DNA of 64,000 nt from Bacillota bacterium (GCA_023412215.1 JAEYNX010000020.1:279874-343873), one strand, 5' to 3'; positions 18,247-26,472 are shown, counted from the first letter of the stretch. Notes: generated by a model from the letters alone, not told the origin. A program made the numbers and translations.

Positions 18247-18431
18247 GTCCCCGCCTCCATTGATTGAATGAGGTTAAACCGCGCCGAAGCAAGGCTAACG
18301 CGCTTGTTAAACACAAATAAGCCTAATGTAAGTGTATCCGGCGCAAACTGTATCTAGCAAAAGATATTATAGCAAATTTTTTCAGCCCGAAAATAAAGAG
18401 ATTGTAAACAATATGGCAAAATGGTTAAAAA

Positions 18432-18463
18432 AGCAGCCCATTTCTTTGCGAAAATGGGCTGCT
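18432..18463 (-). terminator. Terminator after the HEAT-repeat gene
   Basis: AGCAGCCCATTTT-type arms at 18432-18463 form a long hairpin, followed on the minus strand by TTTTTT. It ends transcription of the gene at 18503-18841 before the dacF promoter region (18247-18430). Confidence 0.8.
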
Positions 18464-18502
18464 CTGCTAAAAATTGAATAAAAACAAACCTTCAAAAGGA
18501 AA

Positions 18503-18841
18503 TTAACGACCGTTGGCATTGAGCGCCGCAATTGACTTTTGGCAGTTCGCTTTAACCACCGAGTCGGTGTCCTTAGCCATCTGGTGGCGAAGATGCTCGA
18601 TACCCGCCTTACGCCCGGAGAAGCCCAGTGAGTTTGCCGCAGCGGCGCGTACATCTGCAATCGGGTCGTGTAACATAATGATAAGCTGATTGAAGGCATC
18701 TTCGTGCTTGATATATTGCAGCCCCATTGCGCCGCCTTCACGAAGTTCCGGATCTTTGTTGCCGCAATAGGACAATACCTTGTCAAGCTTTCCCTTTTGG
18801 CCAAGCTCCAGAATAGCCTGAACCTTTTTGTCGTTAGCCAT
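18503..18841 (-). CDS. Small HEAT-repeat protein
   Basis: 112 residues made of about three alpha-helical repeats (LDKVLSYCGNKDPELREGGA, then FNQLIIMLHDPIADVRAAAA, then GIEHLRHQMAKDTDSVVKAN). These fit HEAT/PBS-lyase-type repeats, which form scaffolds for protein contacts. There is no signal peptide or membrane segment, so it is cytoplasmic. It is monocistronic with its own terminator. The partner is unknown. Confidence 0.82.
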   Translation of the reverse strand: MANDKKVQAILELGQKGKLDKVLSYCGNKDPELREGGAMGLQYIKHEDAFNQLIIMLHDPIADVRAAAANSLGFSGRKAGIEHLRHQMAKDTDSVVKANCQKSIAALNANGR

Positions 18842-19186
18842 ACTGTATACACCTCACAAATTCTATATAACTGTCAATTGCTTTTTAAGCAGTATTGATA
18901 ATTTAATTTATTTTTATACTACTATGCGGTTGTCGAAAAGTCAAGATAACATAGGATATGGCGAAGTTAATCTACGTATGCGATATTTTTGTAACGAAAA
19001 ATTGTGAAATCTGTTGACGCGTTTTCGGCAAAGCTATATTTTACGCTTCTTTTCTTTTACACAAGCCGGTTTATGTAATAAAAAGGGTTCACAATTTATT
19101 TTATGTTTTTTTGTTTACGAATGGTATTTACAATGATATAATTATAACAATATATATTATCATATAGATTAAAAGGAGATAAACAC
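18842..19186. other. Divergent intergenic region
   Basis: A 345-base AT-rich gap between the HEAT gene and the aldolase. The aldolase promoter at 19114-19142 is the only clear signal; no ORF or strong hairpin was seen. Confidence 0.6.
19114..19142 (+). promoter_or_regulatory. Sigma-A promoter of the aldolase gene
   Basis: TTTACG (19114-19119) and a perfect TATAAT (19137-19142) are separated by 17 bases, about 45 bases before the start codon. Confidence 0.8.
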
Positions 19187-20218
19187 ATGCCGGTTGTAGA
19201 TTATAAGCAGTATAAAGCGATGCTCAAGGCAGCATCCGACGGGCACTACGCGTACCCCGCCTTTAACGTAAGCAACATTGAAACCGCAAACGCCGTGTTA
19301 AAGGGGCTTGCCGATTCGGGGAGCGACGGTATCATTCAGGTTTCCACGGGCGGCGGCGAGCATGCCTCGGGCCAGAATGTAAAGAGCAGCGCCTTGGGCG
19401 CCATCTCGCTTGCGAACCATGTGCAGCTGATGGCGCAGCACTATAATGTATATGTTGCCCTGCACACCGACCACTGCAAGGCCAGCAAGGTAGAAAGCTT
19501 TATGATCCCCCTGATTGAGGAAACCGAGAAGAGGCGCGCTGCGGGCCTGCCCAACCTGTTTAACAGCCATATGTTCGACGGCTCGGATATCACCCTTGAA
19601 GAGAACATGAAGCTTGCCAAAACCCTGCTTGCGAGATGCGCGAAGAACGAGATCGTTCTTGAAGTTGAGGCGGGCGTAGTAGGCGGCGAGGAAGACGGCG
19701 AGAACAACGAGGGCGCTCCCCGCGAGAAGCTGTACACCACCAGCAAGGACATGCTGTATGTATATAAGGAGTTAAGCTCGGTAGAGGGCGGCGCGTACAT
19801 GTTCGCCGCAACCTTCGGCAACGTGCACGGCGTGTACAAGCCCGGCAACGTAAAGCTTAACCCGAAGATCCTGCGCGACGGGCAGGATGCGCTCAAGAAG
19901 GAGTTCGGCGACGACGCGAAGTTCTGGTTCGTGTTCCACGGCGGCTCCGGCTCGGGCAAGGACGAGATCGCCGAAACACTGGAATACGGCGTTATCAAGA
20001 TGAACGTGGACACCGACACCCAGTATGCCTTCACCCGCCCGGTAGCGGACCACATGATGAAAAACTACGACGGCGTGCTCAAGGTAGACGGCGACGTGGG
20101 CAACAAGAAGGTGTACGACCCCAGAAGCTACCTCAAGGCAGCCGAAAAGGGCATGGCACAGCGCGTAATGGAGGCCTGCAACGACCTTCACTCCGCAGGC
20201 AAAACACTGTTTAAATAA
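19187..20218 (+). CDS. fba: Class II fructose-bisphosphate aldolase
   Basis: The zinc-dependent glycolytic and gluconeogenic enzyme that splits fructose-1,6-bisphosphate. Key motifs are the zinc ligand site ALHTDHC, the acidic site EVEAGVVGGEED, FGNVHGVY, the phosphate-binding FHGGSGS and NVDTDTQYAFTRPV. The length of 343 and the long insert between the acidic site and FGNVHG point to the class IIa subgroup. AAAGGAGAT precedes the ATG. Single gene with its own promoter and terminator; codon use suggests high expression. Confidence 0.96.
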   Translation: MPVVDYKQYKAMLKAASDGHYAYPAFNVSNIETANAVLKGLADSGSDGIIQVSTGGGEHASGQNVKSSALGAISLANHVQLMAQHYNVYVALHTDHCKASKVESFMIPLIEETEKRRAAGLPNLFNSHMFDGSDITLEENMKLAKTLLARCAKNEIVLEVEAGVVGGEEDGENNEGAPREKLYTTSKDMLYVYKELSSVEGGAYMFAATFGNVHGVYKPGNVKLNPKILRDGQDALKKEFGDDAKFWFVFHGGSGSGKDEIAETLEYGVIKMNVDTDTQYAFTRPVADHMMKNYDGVLKVDGDVGNKKVYDPRSYLKAAEKGMAQRVMEACNDLHSAGKTLFK

Positions 20219-20230
20219 GTAATACTTCTT

Positions 20231-20260
20231 AAAGGGCGGCCGTAAGGGCCGCCCTTTTTT
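20231..20260 (+). terminator. Terminator after the aldolase gene
   Basis: AAAGGGCGGCC and GGGCCGCCCTTT arms with a GTAA loop, followed by a T-run. Confidence 0.92.
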
Positions 20261-20284
20261 GTCGTCTGAACAAGTGGCATGGGG

Positions 20285-20508
20285 CAATGAATGACCGTGG
20301 ATACTGTAGGGGCGATTATTAATCGCCCGCCGTTACCTTTATGCTTATGCAATACTAAAATCATATGTATGTGATTTGGCATAATCACGTATTTATCAAC
20401 AATAATGCAAGGATATTGACGTGGGATATTGTCAATTGCATTGTCTACAACCAATCCATATTCCGATAATATGTGGGGCTCATGCGGGCGATTGATAATC
20501 GCCCCTAC
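20285..20508 (-). pseudogene. RAYT transposase fragment bounded by REP palindromes
   Basis: Reading right to left, the frame gives VGAIINRPHEPH, then PRQYPCIIVDKYVIMPNHIHM and GGRLIIAPTVSTVI, after which similarity stops. These match the middle of the intact copies, including the HUH metal-binding motif NHIHM, but both the N-terminal third and the Tyr-containing C-terminal third are absent. The fragment starts exactly at a REP palindrome (20484-20508) and ends just past a second one (20306-20330). It is inactive by itself. Confidence 0.8.
20306..20508. repeat. Inverted REP pair 1
   Basis: The palindrome at 20306-20330 starts GTAGGGGCGATTATTAATCG and its inverted partner at 20484-20508 ends AATCGCCCCTAC. 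The two face each other across the truncated RAYT core and are translated within it. Confidence 0.85.
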
Positions 20509-21107
20509 AATTCATCCGAGGACGGGCTATGTTTGGTAAAATAACAATCCTCATCCCATTTTGATGGGTTTTGGTCTATATAATCCCATATCTCGCGGTA
20601 TTCCTGCTCGCTGCGGATGATGTGGTCGTGGAAGGATTTTTGCCATAATGAAAAACCGATTTGCTTTGTAATTGACCCTTTAAATTGTTTGATAATGCGC
20701 GACAACGTAGGGGCGAACTGCGTTCGCCCGCGGTTATCCTCGGCGTATGTTGCTTTGTTATATATGATACGTATAATCATGTGGATATGATTCGGCATGA
20801 TAACATATTTGTCTATTGAAACAGAGGGATAAATTGAAGCAATTCTTTCAATTTCAATTCTGACGATATTTCCTGTATCGGATAGCGGAAGATTGATTGG
20901 ACCGGTTGCGCGATTAGATTGTATAAATTGTGTGCCCTGTAGAGGGCACGAGGCTTGTGTGGGGTGCGGGCGAACACAGTTCGCCCCTACATGGCTTTGC
21001 CACAACATTTCGTGCTTATCCTTCACACATATCGTCACGAAATATGTATCGTTCCTGCTGTAATTATAATTGTATAGCCTATTTGGCTTTCGTGCTGTCA
21101 ATTCCAT
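20505..21107 (-). CDS. REP-associated tyrosine transposase (RAYT, IS200-like)
   Basis: A Y1-HUH transposase of the RAYT class, which nicks single-stranded DNA at REP palindromes. N-terminal RKPNRLYNYNYSRNDTYFVT, the HUH motif PNHIHMI and the C-terminal block SFHDHIIRSEQEYREIWDYI, with the catalytic Tyr candidates, are all present, so it appears intact at 200 residues. Two REP palindromes lie in frame and encode VGANCVRPHP and RGRTQFAPT. A third palindrome (GTGCCC/GGGCAC, near 20933-20950) accounts for an extra segment of about 27 residues compared with the copy at 22684. The upstream sequence leads toward the flagellin promoter. Confidence 0.88.
   Translation of the reverse strand: MELTARKPNRLYNYNYSRNDTYFVTICVKDKHEMLWQSHVGANCVRPHPTQASCPLQGTQFIQSNRATGPINLPLSDTGNIVRIEIERIASIYPSVSIDKYVIMPNHIHMIIRIIYNKATYAEDNRGRTQFAPTLSRIIKQFKGSITKQIGFSLWQKSFHDHIIRSEQEYREIWDYIDQNPSKWDEDCYFTKHSPSSDEL
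20707..20990. repeat. Inverted REP pair 2
   Basis: The palindromes at 20707-20731 (GTAGGGGCGAACTGCGTTCG at its left) and 20966-20990 (ending TTCGCCCCTAC) face each other inside the intact RAYT gene and are translated in frame. Confidence 0.87.
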
Positions 21108-21232
21108 ACCGCCCCCCCATCGTCACTATAGCATTATGGTCATATTTTGAAATATCTTATTCTATATTAATATTCCTCAGCCTATAGAACTGTAAAATAT
21201 GACTAAATCACAAAAATACCCTGAAAAACTGC

Positions 21233-21259
21233 TAAAGTTTTCCCTTATGATTACGATAT
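21233..21259 (+). promoter_or_regulatory. Sigma-28 (SigD/FliA)-type flagellin promoter
   Basis: TAAAGTTT (21233-21240) matches the sigma-28 -35 box exactly, and after 11 bases TACGATAT (21252-21259) shares CGATA with the -10 consensus GCCGATAA. It is about 85 bases before the flagellin start. Confidence 0.8.
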
Positions 21260-21342
21260 ATCTAGTGTAAGCAGCAGGGGGAGAAGGAATTTCCCCTTCG
21301 CTTAACAGAAAAATCCTAAAAATCAAGGAGGAAAAATTTCTT

Positions 21343-22536
21343 ATGCGTATCGGTAATAACATTAGCGCAATGAACACCCTTAACAGACTGACCGTTAACA
21401 ACAGCCAGTTATCCAAGTCCCTCGAAAAGCTGTCTTCCGGTTCCGCTATCAACCGCGCGTCGGATGACGCTGCAGGCCTTGCGATTTCCGAGAAGATGAG
21501 AGCCCAGATCGCCGGCCTCGAGCAGGCCAGCAAGAACGCGCAGGACGGTATCTCGCTTGTGCAGACCGCTGAAGGCGCGCTCGACCAGACCCACACGGCC
21601 CTTCGCCGCATGTATACTCTGGCGGAGAAGGCAAAGAACGGCACCATTACTGCTGAGGATCGCAACAAGATTCAGTCCGAGATTAACGCGCGCATCGAGG
21701 AGATCGACCGTGTGGCTGACACCGCAAACTTCAACGGCATCAAGCTGTTTGACGGCAGCCTACAGGATGGATTGGCTGCTGCAGCACCTGCAACTGGTAC
21801 AGTGAACGGAGATGCAGCTACTATTAGCAGCATCGCTTTTGGATCCGATGCGACCACCCCTGAATTAAAAGATCAGTTAATTAAAGCTCTTTCTGGTTCG
21901 GTTACTTTTACAGTTGAGGATGACGGGACTGCTGCGGATGTAACATCTGGAGACTTCACTTACTCTTATGACAATTCCGCCAAAACGATTACCGTTACAG
22001 ATGCGGACAGTAACGAACTTGGTGTCGTTACGCTGAGTGCCGCATTTACCACTCCGAGTTCGGGTAACACAACTGATGTAGCAATTGGAGGCTTTACGGG
22101 CGGCAACGCTACCGGCAAGGCCCTCAACCTTCAGATCGGTGCTACCTCCGCCGGCGCCGACAGCATCGCGGTATCCATCAACGATATGCATGCCGACCAG
22201 CTTCTTACTCTGTCGACTGTTGGCGGCGTTCAAACGCTTGATATGACCACCGTTGATGCCGCATCCTCCGCGATGGACAGCATTAATACCGCGATTGAGA
22301 GGGTTTCTACCCAGAGAGCAAACCTCGGCGCCGTGCAGAACCGTCTGGATCAGACCATTGAGAATCTCTCCACCACCGCTGAGAACATGAGCGCTGCCGA
22401 GAGCCGCATCCGCGACGTAGATATGGCGAAGGAAATGACCAACTTCACCAAGTACAGCATCCTTTCTCAGGCTTCTCAGGCGATGCTTGCTCAGGCAAAC
22501 GCACTGCCTCAGGGCGTTCTGCAGCTCCTCGGCTAA
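21343..22536 (+). CDS. hag: Flagellin
   Basis: The secreted subunit of the flagellar filament. The conserved N-domain (MRIGNNISAMNTLNRLTVNN, then GSAINRASDDAAGLAISEKM) and C-domain (RANLGAVQNRLDQTIENL, ending ALPQGVLQLLG) form the D0/D1 coiled coils recognised by the export apparatus. Residues about 145-270 form a variable D2-like region with AT-richer, Thr/Ala/Asp-rich sequence. At 397 residues it is a mid-size flagellin. AAGGAGG precedes the ATG. No other flagellar gene is present; the gene is flanked by RAYT copies on both sides. Confidence 0.95.
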   Translation: MRIGNNISAMNTLNRLTVNNSQLSKSLEKLSSGSAINRASDDAAGLAISEKMRAQIAGLEQASKNAQDGISLVQTAEGALDQTHTALRRMYTLAEKAKNGTITAEDRNKIQSEINARIEEIDRVADTANFNGIKLFDGSLQDGLAAAAPATGTVNGDAATISSIAFGSDATTPELKDQLIKALSGSVTFTVEDDGTAADVTSGDFTYSYDNSAKTITVTDADSNELGVVTLSAAFTTPSSGNTTDVAIGGFTGGNATGKALNLQIGATSAGADSIAVSINDMHADQLLTLSTVGGVQTLDMTTVDAASSAMDSINTAIERVSTQRANLGAVQNRLDQTIENLSTTAENMSAAESRIRDVDMAKEMTNFTKYSILSQASQAMLAQANALPQGVLQLLG

Positions 22537-22541
22537 TAACC

Positions 22542-22578
22542 GGGTTAACGCTCAGAACAGCGTAACACCCAAGTTTTT
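22542..22578 (+). terminator. Flagellin terminator
   Basis: GGGTTAACGCT (22542-22552) and AGCGTAACACCC (22559-22570) pair imperfectly; TTTTT follows at 22574-22578. Confidence 0.7.
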
Positions 22579-22624
22579 ACTTATTCAGTCTGTTAAGAAA
22601 CGCATAAGCGCATGAAGCGCAAAC

Positions 22625-22659
22625 AAAAACAGCGGCCCCGCCACGATGGCGGGGCCGCT
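22625..22659 (-). terminator. Terminator after the second RAYT gene
   Basis: AGCGGCCCCGCC and GGCGGGGCCGCT (22631-22659) form a perfect GC-rich hairpin, followed on the minus strand by GTTTTTG. Confidence 0.8.
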
Positions 22660-22683
22660 GCTGCGTTATTATAGGGACGGGTT

Positions 22684-23196
22684 CTACGTGGTAAAATAAC
22701 AATCCTCAGCCCATTTCAATGGATTTTGGTCGATATAATTCCATATTTCGCGGTATTCCTGTTCGTTGCGGATGATGTGGTCGTGAAAGGAACGCTGCCA
22801 AATTTTAACGATGTCGTTCTTGTTAATACTTTTTGTCGTTTGATATTTAAACCAACCTATGATCTGGCTTATGGTTAGATTTGTAGGGGCGAGGTTTTCC
22901 CGCCCGTTTTCCCCTAATAAAACTAGAATCATGTGAATGTGGTTAGGCATGATGATATATTTATCTATTCTAAACATCGGGTATTTTTCTGGTAGGAGCA
23001 TTAAATATCGTTCTATTATTTTACCTTCTTGTGATATCTGCAGGCTGGGGTGGAGATTCGGGCGGGAGGACCCCGCCCCTACAATCCTACCAAATAAATG
23101 CAATCGATCTTGTGTGCAAATGGTTGCAAAATACGCTCCATTGCGGCTGTAATTAAATTCCTTCAATCGGTTGGATTTGCGGGATGTCAATTCCAT
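22684..23196 (-). CDS. REP-associated tyrosine transposase (RAYT), shorter copy
   Basis: 170 residues with RKSNRLKEFNYSRNGAYFAT, MPNHIHMILV and SFHDHIIRNEQEYREIWNYI, so all catalytic blocks are present. REP palindromes at 22883-22906 and 23059-23083 are read as GRENLAPT and VGAGSSRPNL, at the same two places as in the copy at 20505. Here the palindrome cores differ (GAGGTTTTCCCGCC type), so the embedded repeats have evolved or been exchanged. It ends at the GC-rich terminator. Confidence 0.87.
   Translation of the reverse strand: MELTSRKSNRLKEFNYSRNGAYFATICTQDRLHLFGRIVGAGSSRPNLHPSLQISQEGKIIERYLMLLPEKYPMFRIDKYIIMPNHIHMILVLLGENGRENLAPTNLTISQIIGWFKYQTTKSINKNDIVKIWQRSFHDHIIRNEQEYREIWNYIDQNPLKWAEDCYFTT
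22883..23083. repeat. Inverted REP pair 3
   Basis: GTAGGGGCGAGG at 22883 and CCGCCCCTAC ending at 23083 form an inverted pair about 150 bases apart inside the RAYT gene. Confidence 0.85.
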
Positions 23197-23270
23197 GATG
23201 TGTTACCCCATATGGGCAATAAATGTATTTCGGGGTGTCGGGGGCACCGCACACCATGTAGACCCTGTGT

Positions 23271-23957
23271 TTATTCCCCCTCCGCCAGCCCCTCCAGCCG
23301 TTCGCGGCCGGTGATCTCCACCCCGCCGCGCGAGAGGGAGACCATCCCTTCGCTCTGAAAATACTTAAGCATGCGGGTGACCACCTCGCGCGCGGAGCCG
23401 AGGTGGCGCGCGATGGTCTCGTGGGTGATGGTAAGGGTGTCGCTGCCGTCTATCGCGGCCTGCTCCAGCAGAAAGTGCGCCAGACGCTTATCAAAGCTTG
23501 AAAACAGCACCTGCTCCATCACCCACATCACGTCCGAGAAGCGGGAGGCCATCAGCTGGTTGCTGTAGTCCGACACCGCAAGCGAGGTGTGGGTGAGCCT
23601 GTTATACAGCGGGGTGGGGATCAGCACGATCTCGGTCGGGTGCTCGGCCTCGATGTGTACCTCAAAGCTGATGTTTTTCATCACGCAGGAGGCCGAAAGC
23701 AGGCAGATGTCGCGTTCAAACAGGCGGAAAAGGGTAATCTCCTTGCCGGTGGGCGAGAGGGTAAACACCCGCACCTGTCCCGACTTTACCACATAAATCC
23801 CCAGACAGTCCGCCGAGCCGTTGTGCAGGCTCTCCCCGGTATTGTAGTGTCTCGCGCTCGCGTAGGCGAGGATATCCTGCTGCTGCGCGCCGGTTAGGTC
23901 GCCCCAAAACGGCAGCACATCCTTGATATAGGCGGCGTCTGCGGCGGATAGTGACAT
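23271..23957 (-). CDS. Crp/Fnr family transcription regulator
   Basis: A cyclic-nucleotide-binding-like beta barrel (residues about 20-130, with GIYVVKSGQVRVFTLSPTGK) is followed by a long dimer helix and a winged HTH (ITHETIARHLGSAREVVTRM). Cysteines at CLGIY and CLLSASC are present, but no classical Fnr four-Cys array. In Clostridia such proteins often control hydroxylamine reductase and nitrosative-stress genes; hcp lies 0.8 kb away. The ATG follows GGAGGGAACC. Confidence 0.9.
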   Translation of the reverse strand: MSLSAADAAYIKDVLPFWGDLTGAQQQDILAYASARHYNTGESLHNGSADCLGIYVVKSGQVRVFTLSPTGKEITLFRLFERDICLLSASCVMKNISFEVHIEAEHPTEIVLIPTPLYNRLTHTSLAVSDYSNQLMASRFSDVMWVMEQVLFSSFDKRLAHFLLEQAAIDGSDTLTITHETIARHLGSAREVVTRMLKYFQSEGMVSLSRGGVEITGRERLEGLAEGE

Positions 23958-24021
23958 CGCGGTTCCCTCCTTGTGCGGTAACTATGATAAAACCATTATA
24001 CTACCCCCTGTTAAAATATGC

Positions 24022-24052
24022 AAAGGCTCCGCGCATGCTGCGCGGAGCCTTT
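24022..24052. terminator. Strong hairpin upstream of the crp-like gene
   Basis: AAAGGCTCCGCG (24022-24033) and CGCGGAGCCTTT (24041-24052) are perfect arms. T-runs are short, so its role as a terminator is unsure. Confidence 0.5.
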
Positions 24053-24084
24053 GTGCCTGAAAATATTAAGGAAGGAGGGAAGAG

Positions 24085-24282
24085 TTGGCTGATGAAATCG
24101 AAGTGGTATGTCGTGCGGCAGCTAGGCTTAAAACAGTGGTGGAACACTGGTTGAAAGTAAATAAAGTAGCGGTTTAGCAGGTATGTTCTGGGTGTGCGGA
24201 GGTGGTTTGTGCGATCGTGTGCGATAAGTTTGTGCCAAGCAAAAAGGTGTTGAAAGTAAAAGTAAGACGGGTGATACAGTAA
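24085..24282 (+). pseudogene. Small two-repeat ORF interrupted by an in-frame TAG
   Basis: GGAGGG at 24074-24079 sits five bases before a TTG start. The frame reads 30 codons (ADEIEVVCRAAARLKTVV, then WLKVNKVAV), then TAG at 24175-24177, then 34 more codons in the same frame (CSGCAEVVCAIVCDKFVPSK, then VLKVKVRRVIQ) to TAA at 24280. The two halves resemble each other: EVVC near the start of each and LKV-x-KV/LKVKV near the end, matching a direct DNA repeat GTTGAAAGTAAA. It may be a decayed gene, a bare 30-residue peptide or a readthrough product. I do not recognise the family. Confidence 0.4.
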
Positions 24283-24339
24283 AGCGGAGGCTCTTATTCG
24301 GTTATAGTAAAAAAGGTTACTGAAGCGTTGCTTATAAAG

Positions 24340-24651
24340 CTAATCCAGCATTTCGAGGATGGCCTCTTTGTTTTTGGCGCCCACCGAGCTGCTCATCACC
24401 CTGCCGTTTTTCATCACAACAAGGGTGGGAATGCTCATAACACGGAACTGCTCGGCGAGCTCGGGCTGTTCATCAACGTTGATCTTGCCTACCTTTACCT
24501 TACCCCTTGCTTCGCCGCTGATTTCGTCCACGATGGGGGAAACCATGCGGCACGGCCCGCACCACGGGGCCCAGAAGTCGAGTAAAACGGGGGTGGGAGA
24601 CTGCAGTACTTCTTTTGTAAAGTTCTCTTTGGTTAATGTGATCGGCGGCAT
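24340..24651 (-). CDS. trxA: Thioredoxin
   Basis: A 103-residue cytoplasmic disulfide reductase. The active site is WAPWCGPCR, and the cis-Pro loop is SIPTLVVMKNGRV. I start at 24651 (MPPITLTKENF) where GGGAG precedes the ATG; the frame is open for 35 more codons upstream but those do not look like thioredoxin. It lies between a Crp-type regulator and hcp on the same strand, a setting that fits redox or nitrosative-stress defence. Confidence 0.95.
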   Translation of the reverse strand: MPPITLTKENFTKEVLQSPTPVLLDFWAPWCGPCRMVSPIVDEISGEARGKVKVGKINVDEQPELAEQFRVMSIPTLVVMKNGRVMSSSVGAKNKEAILEMLD

Positions 24652-24796
24652 ATCGTTGCTCCCTTTCTGTGTTGATCGGGTGTTTTCCCTTTCTGTTCTT
24701 ATTATACACAAGGGCATCGATACGTTCTGTGACAATATCACCAAGTTGGTATACAATTAAAACCGCCGATGCTGTCCTGCCGCGGGCGGCGGAACA

Positions 24797-26356
24797 CTAG
24801 CCCAGAATCTTCTTTAAATCCTCTTCGGGGGTGGAGATGGGGGTGAGGTTAAACTGCTCTACCAGCGTGTTTAATACGTTGGGGGAGAGGAAGGCGGGCA
24901 GTGACGGGCCGATGTAGATGTTCTTGATGCCCAGCGCGAGCAGGGTGAGCAGGATGCACACGGCCTTCTGCTCGTACCACGAGAGCACCAGCGTAAGCGG
25001 CAGCTCGTTTACGCCGCAGTCAAACGCCTTGGAGAGCGCCAGCGCCACCTGAATGGCACTGTAGGCGTCGTTGCACTGGCCCATATCCATGATGCGGGGC
25101 AGGCCGCCGATCTCGCCGAGGTCGAGGTCGTTAAAGCGGAACTTGCCGCAGGCAAGCGTTAGGATAATGGTATCCTTGGGGGTCTGCTTTACAAACTCAG
25201 TGTAGTAGTTGCGTCCGGGGCGTGCGCCGTCGCAGCCGCCCACTAGGAAGAAGTGCTTGATGGCGCCCGCCTTTACGGCGTTTACAACCGTCTCGGCATG
25301 GGCGAGTACGGTGCCGCGCGCAAAGCCGGTGGTGAGCACGTCGCCGCCGTTAATGCCCGTCATGCGGGTATCTTCCCTGTAGCCGCCGAGCTCCAGCGCC
25401 TTATTGATCACGGGGGTGAAGTCTTTCTCCTCGCCGATGTGGATCATGCCGGGGTAGGCCACCACCGCGGTGGTGAAGATTCGGTCGTTGTAGCTGGGCT
25501 TTACAGGCATTAAGCAGTTGGTGGTAAAGAGCACGGGGCCGGGGATGTTCTCAAACTCCTTCTGCTGGTTCTGCCAGGCGGTGCCGAAGTTGCCCTTTAA
25601 GTGGGAGTAGGCCTTGAGCTTGGGGTAGCCGTGCGCGGGCAGCATCTCGCCGTGGGTGTAGATGTTGATGCCCTTATCCTTGGTCTGCTCCAGCAGCAGG
25701 TGCAGGTCGCGCAGGTCGTGGCCGGATACCACGATAAACGGACCCTTTTCGATGCCGGTGGGCACCTTTACGGGCACGGGGGTGCCATAGGTCTCGGTGT
25801 TGGCCTTATCAAGCAATGCCATGCAGGAAAGGTTTACCATACCGGTCTCGTTGACAAGCGCAAGCAGCTCACCGGCGGAGAGCTCCTGTGCGATGGCTTT
25901 TAAACCCTTGTAGAAGAAGGCGGTCACCGCGTCGTCGGTATAACCGAGCACATAGGCGTGGTAGGCGTAGGCAGCCATGCCGCGCATGCCGAACAGGATG
26001 AGGGATTTCAGCGAGCGGATATCCTCGTTGCCCTTCCACAGCGTCTCCATATCATACAGCTCCTGTGTGCCGTTAGGCGCAAGGGCAGCCGCGGCGCGCT
26101 TTACCTCTTCGATCTGCGCCTCGAGGGTATCGTCCGCAAAGTTTACGTTGGTAACGGCGGTGAACAGCCCCTCCAGAATCATCCTGTCGGTTTCGGGGGT
26201 GCGTTTGCCCTCTGCCGCCTCGGCTAGGGATATTAAGGCGCTGGTCAATTCATCCTGCAGGTTCGCGGTGGTGCTCTCCTTGCCGCACACACCCTTTACG
26301 GTACAGCATTTACCCCCCGCCGTCTGCTCACACTGAAAACAAAACATCTTTTCCAT
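24797..26356 (-). CDS. hcp: Hydroxylamine reductase (hybrid-cluster protein)
   Basis: A cytoplasmic iron-sulfur enzyme that reduces hydroxylamine and has been linked to nitric oxide reduction. The N-terminal cysteine cluster (MFCFQCEQTAGGKCCTVKGV, then CGK) binds the cubane cluster, and later Cys/His/Glu residues (for example HGEMLPAHGYP, TTNCLMPV and VGGCDGARPGRNYYT) build the hybrid cluster. The length of about 519 fits the class with a compact N-terminus. Several ATGs are close together; 26356 gives the typical MEKMFCFQC start. It pairs with the ferredoxin-type gene upstream. Confidence 0.95.
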   Translation of the reverse strand: MEKMFCFQCEQTAGGKCCTVKGVCGKESTTANLQDELTSALISLAEAAEGKRTPETDRMILEGLFTAVTNVNFADDTLEAQIEEVKRAAAALAPNGTQELYDMETLWKGNEDIRSLKSLILFGMRGMAAYAYHAYVLGYTDDAVTAFFYKGLKAIAQELSAGELLALVNETGMVNLSCMALLDKANTETYGTPVPVKVPTGIEKGPFIVVSGHDLRDLHLLLEQTKDKGINIYTHGEMLPAHGYPKLKAYSHLKGNFGTAWQNQQKEFENIPGPVLFTTNCLMPVKPSYNDRIFTTAVVAYPGMIHIGEEKDFTPVINKALELGGYREDTRMTGINGGDVLTTGFARGTVLAHAETVVNAVKAGAIKHFFLVGGCDGARPGRNYYTEFVKQTPKDTIILTLACGKFRFNDLDLGEIGGLPRIMDMGQCNDAYSAIQVALALSKAFDCGVNELPLTLVLSWYEQKAVCILLTLLALGIKNIYIGPSLPAFLSPNVLNTLVEQFNLTPISTPEEDLKKILG

Positions 26357-26472
26357 CATTCTTATCACCGTGTCTTTCCGGCTCCGCTTTGCGCATAGGC
26401 AGGGAACCTCATAATAATTTTTGAATGCCGCAATGCGGCAGTTTAAACAAATTCAGTCAAGGGCTTTTGCGG

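Larger units (their letters stand above)
23958..24339. other. Gap between two minus-strand genes
   Basis: Contains the crp promoter region, the hairpin at 24022-24052 and the interrupted plus-strand ORF at 24085-24282. The rest shows nothing recognisable. Confidence 0.5.

Noticed and set aside
20306..23083. REP palindromes as a CRISPR array
   Set aside because: Repeats are palindromic, spaced irregularly, lie in coding frames and have no unique spacers or cas genes.
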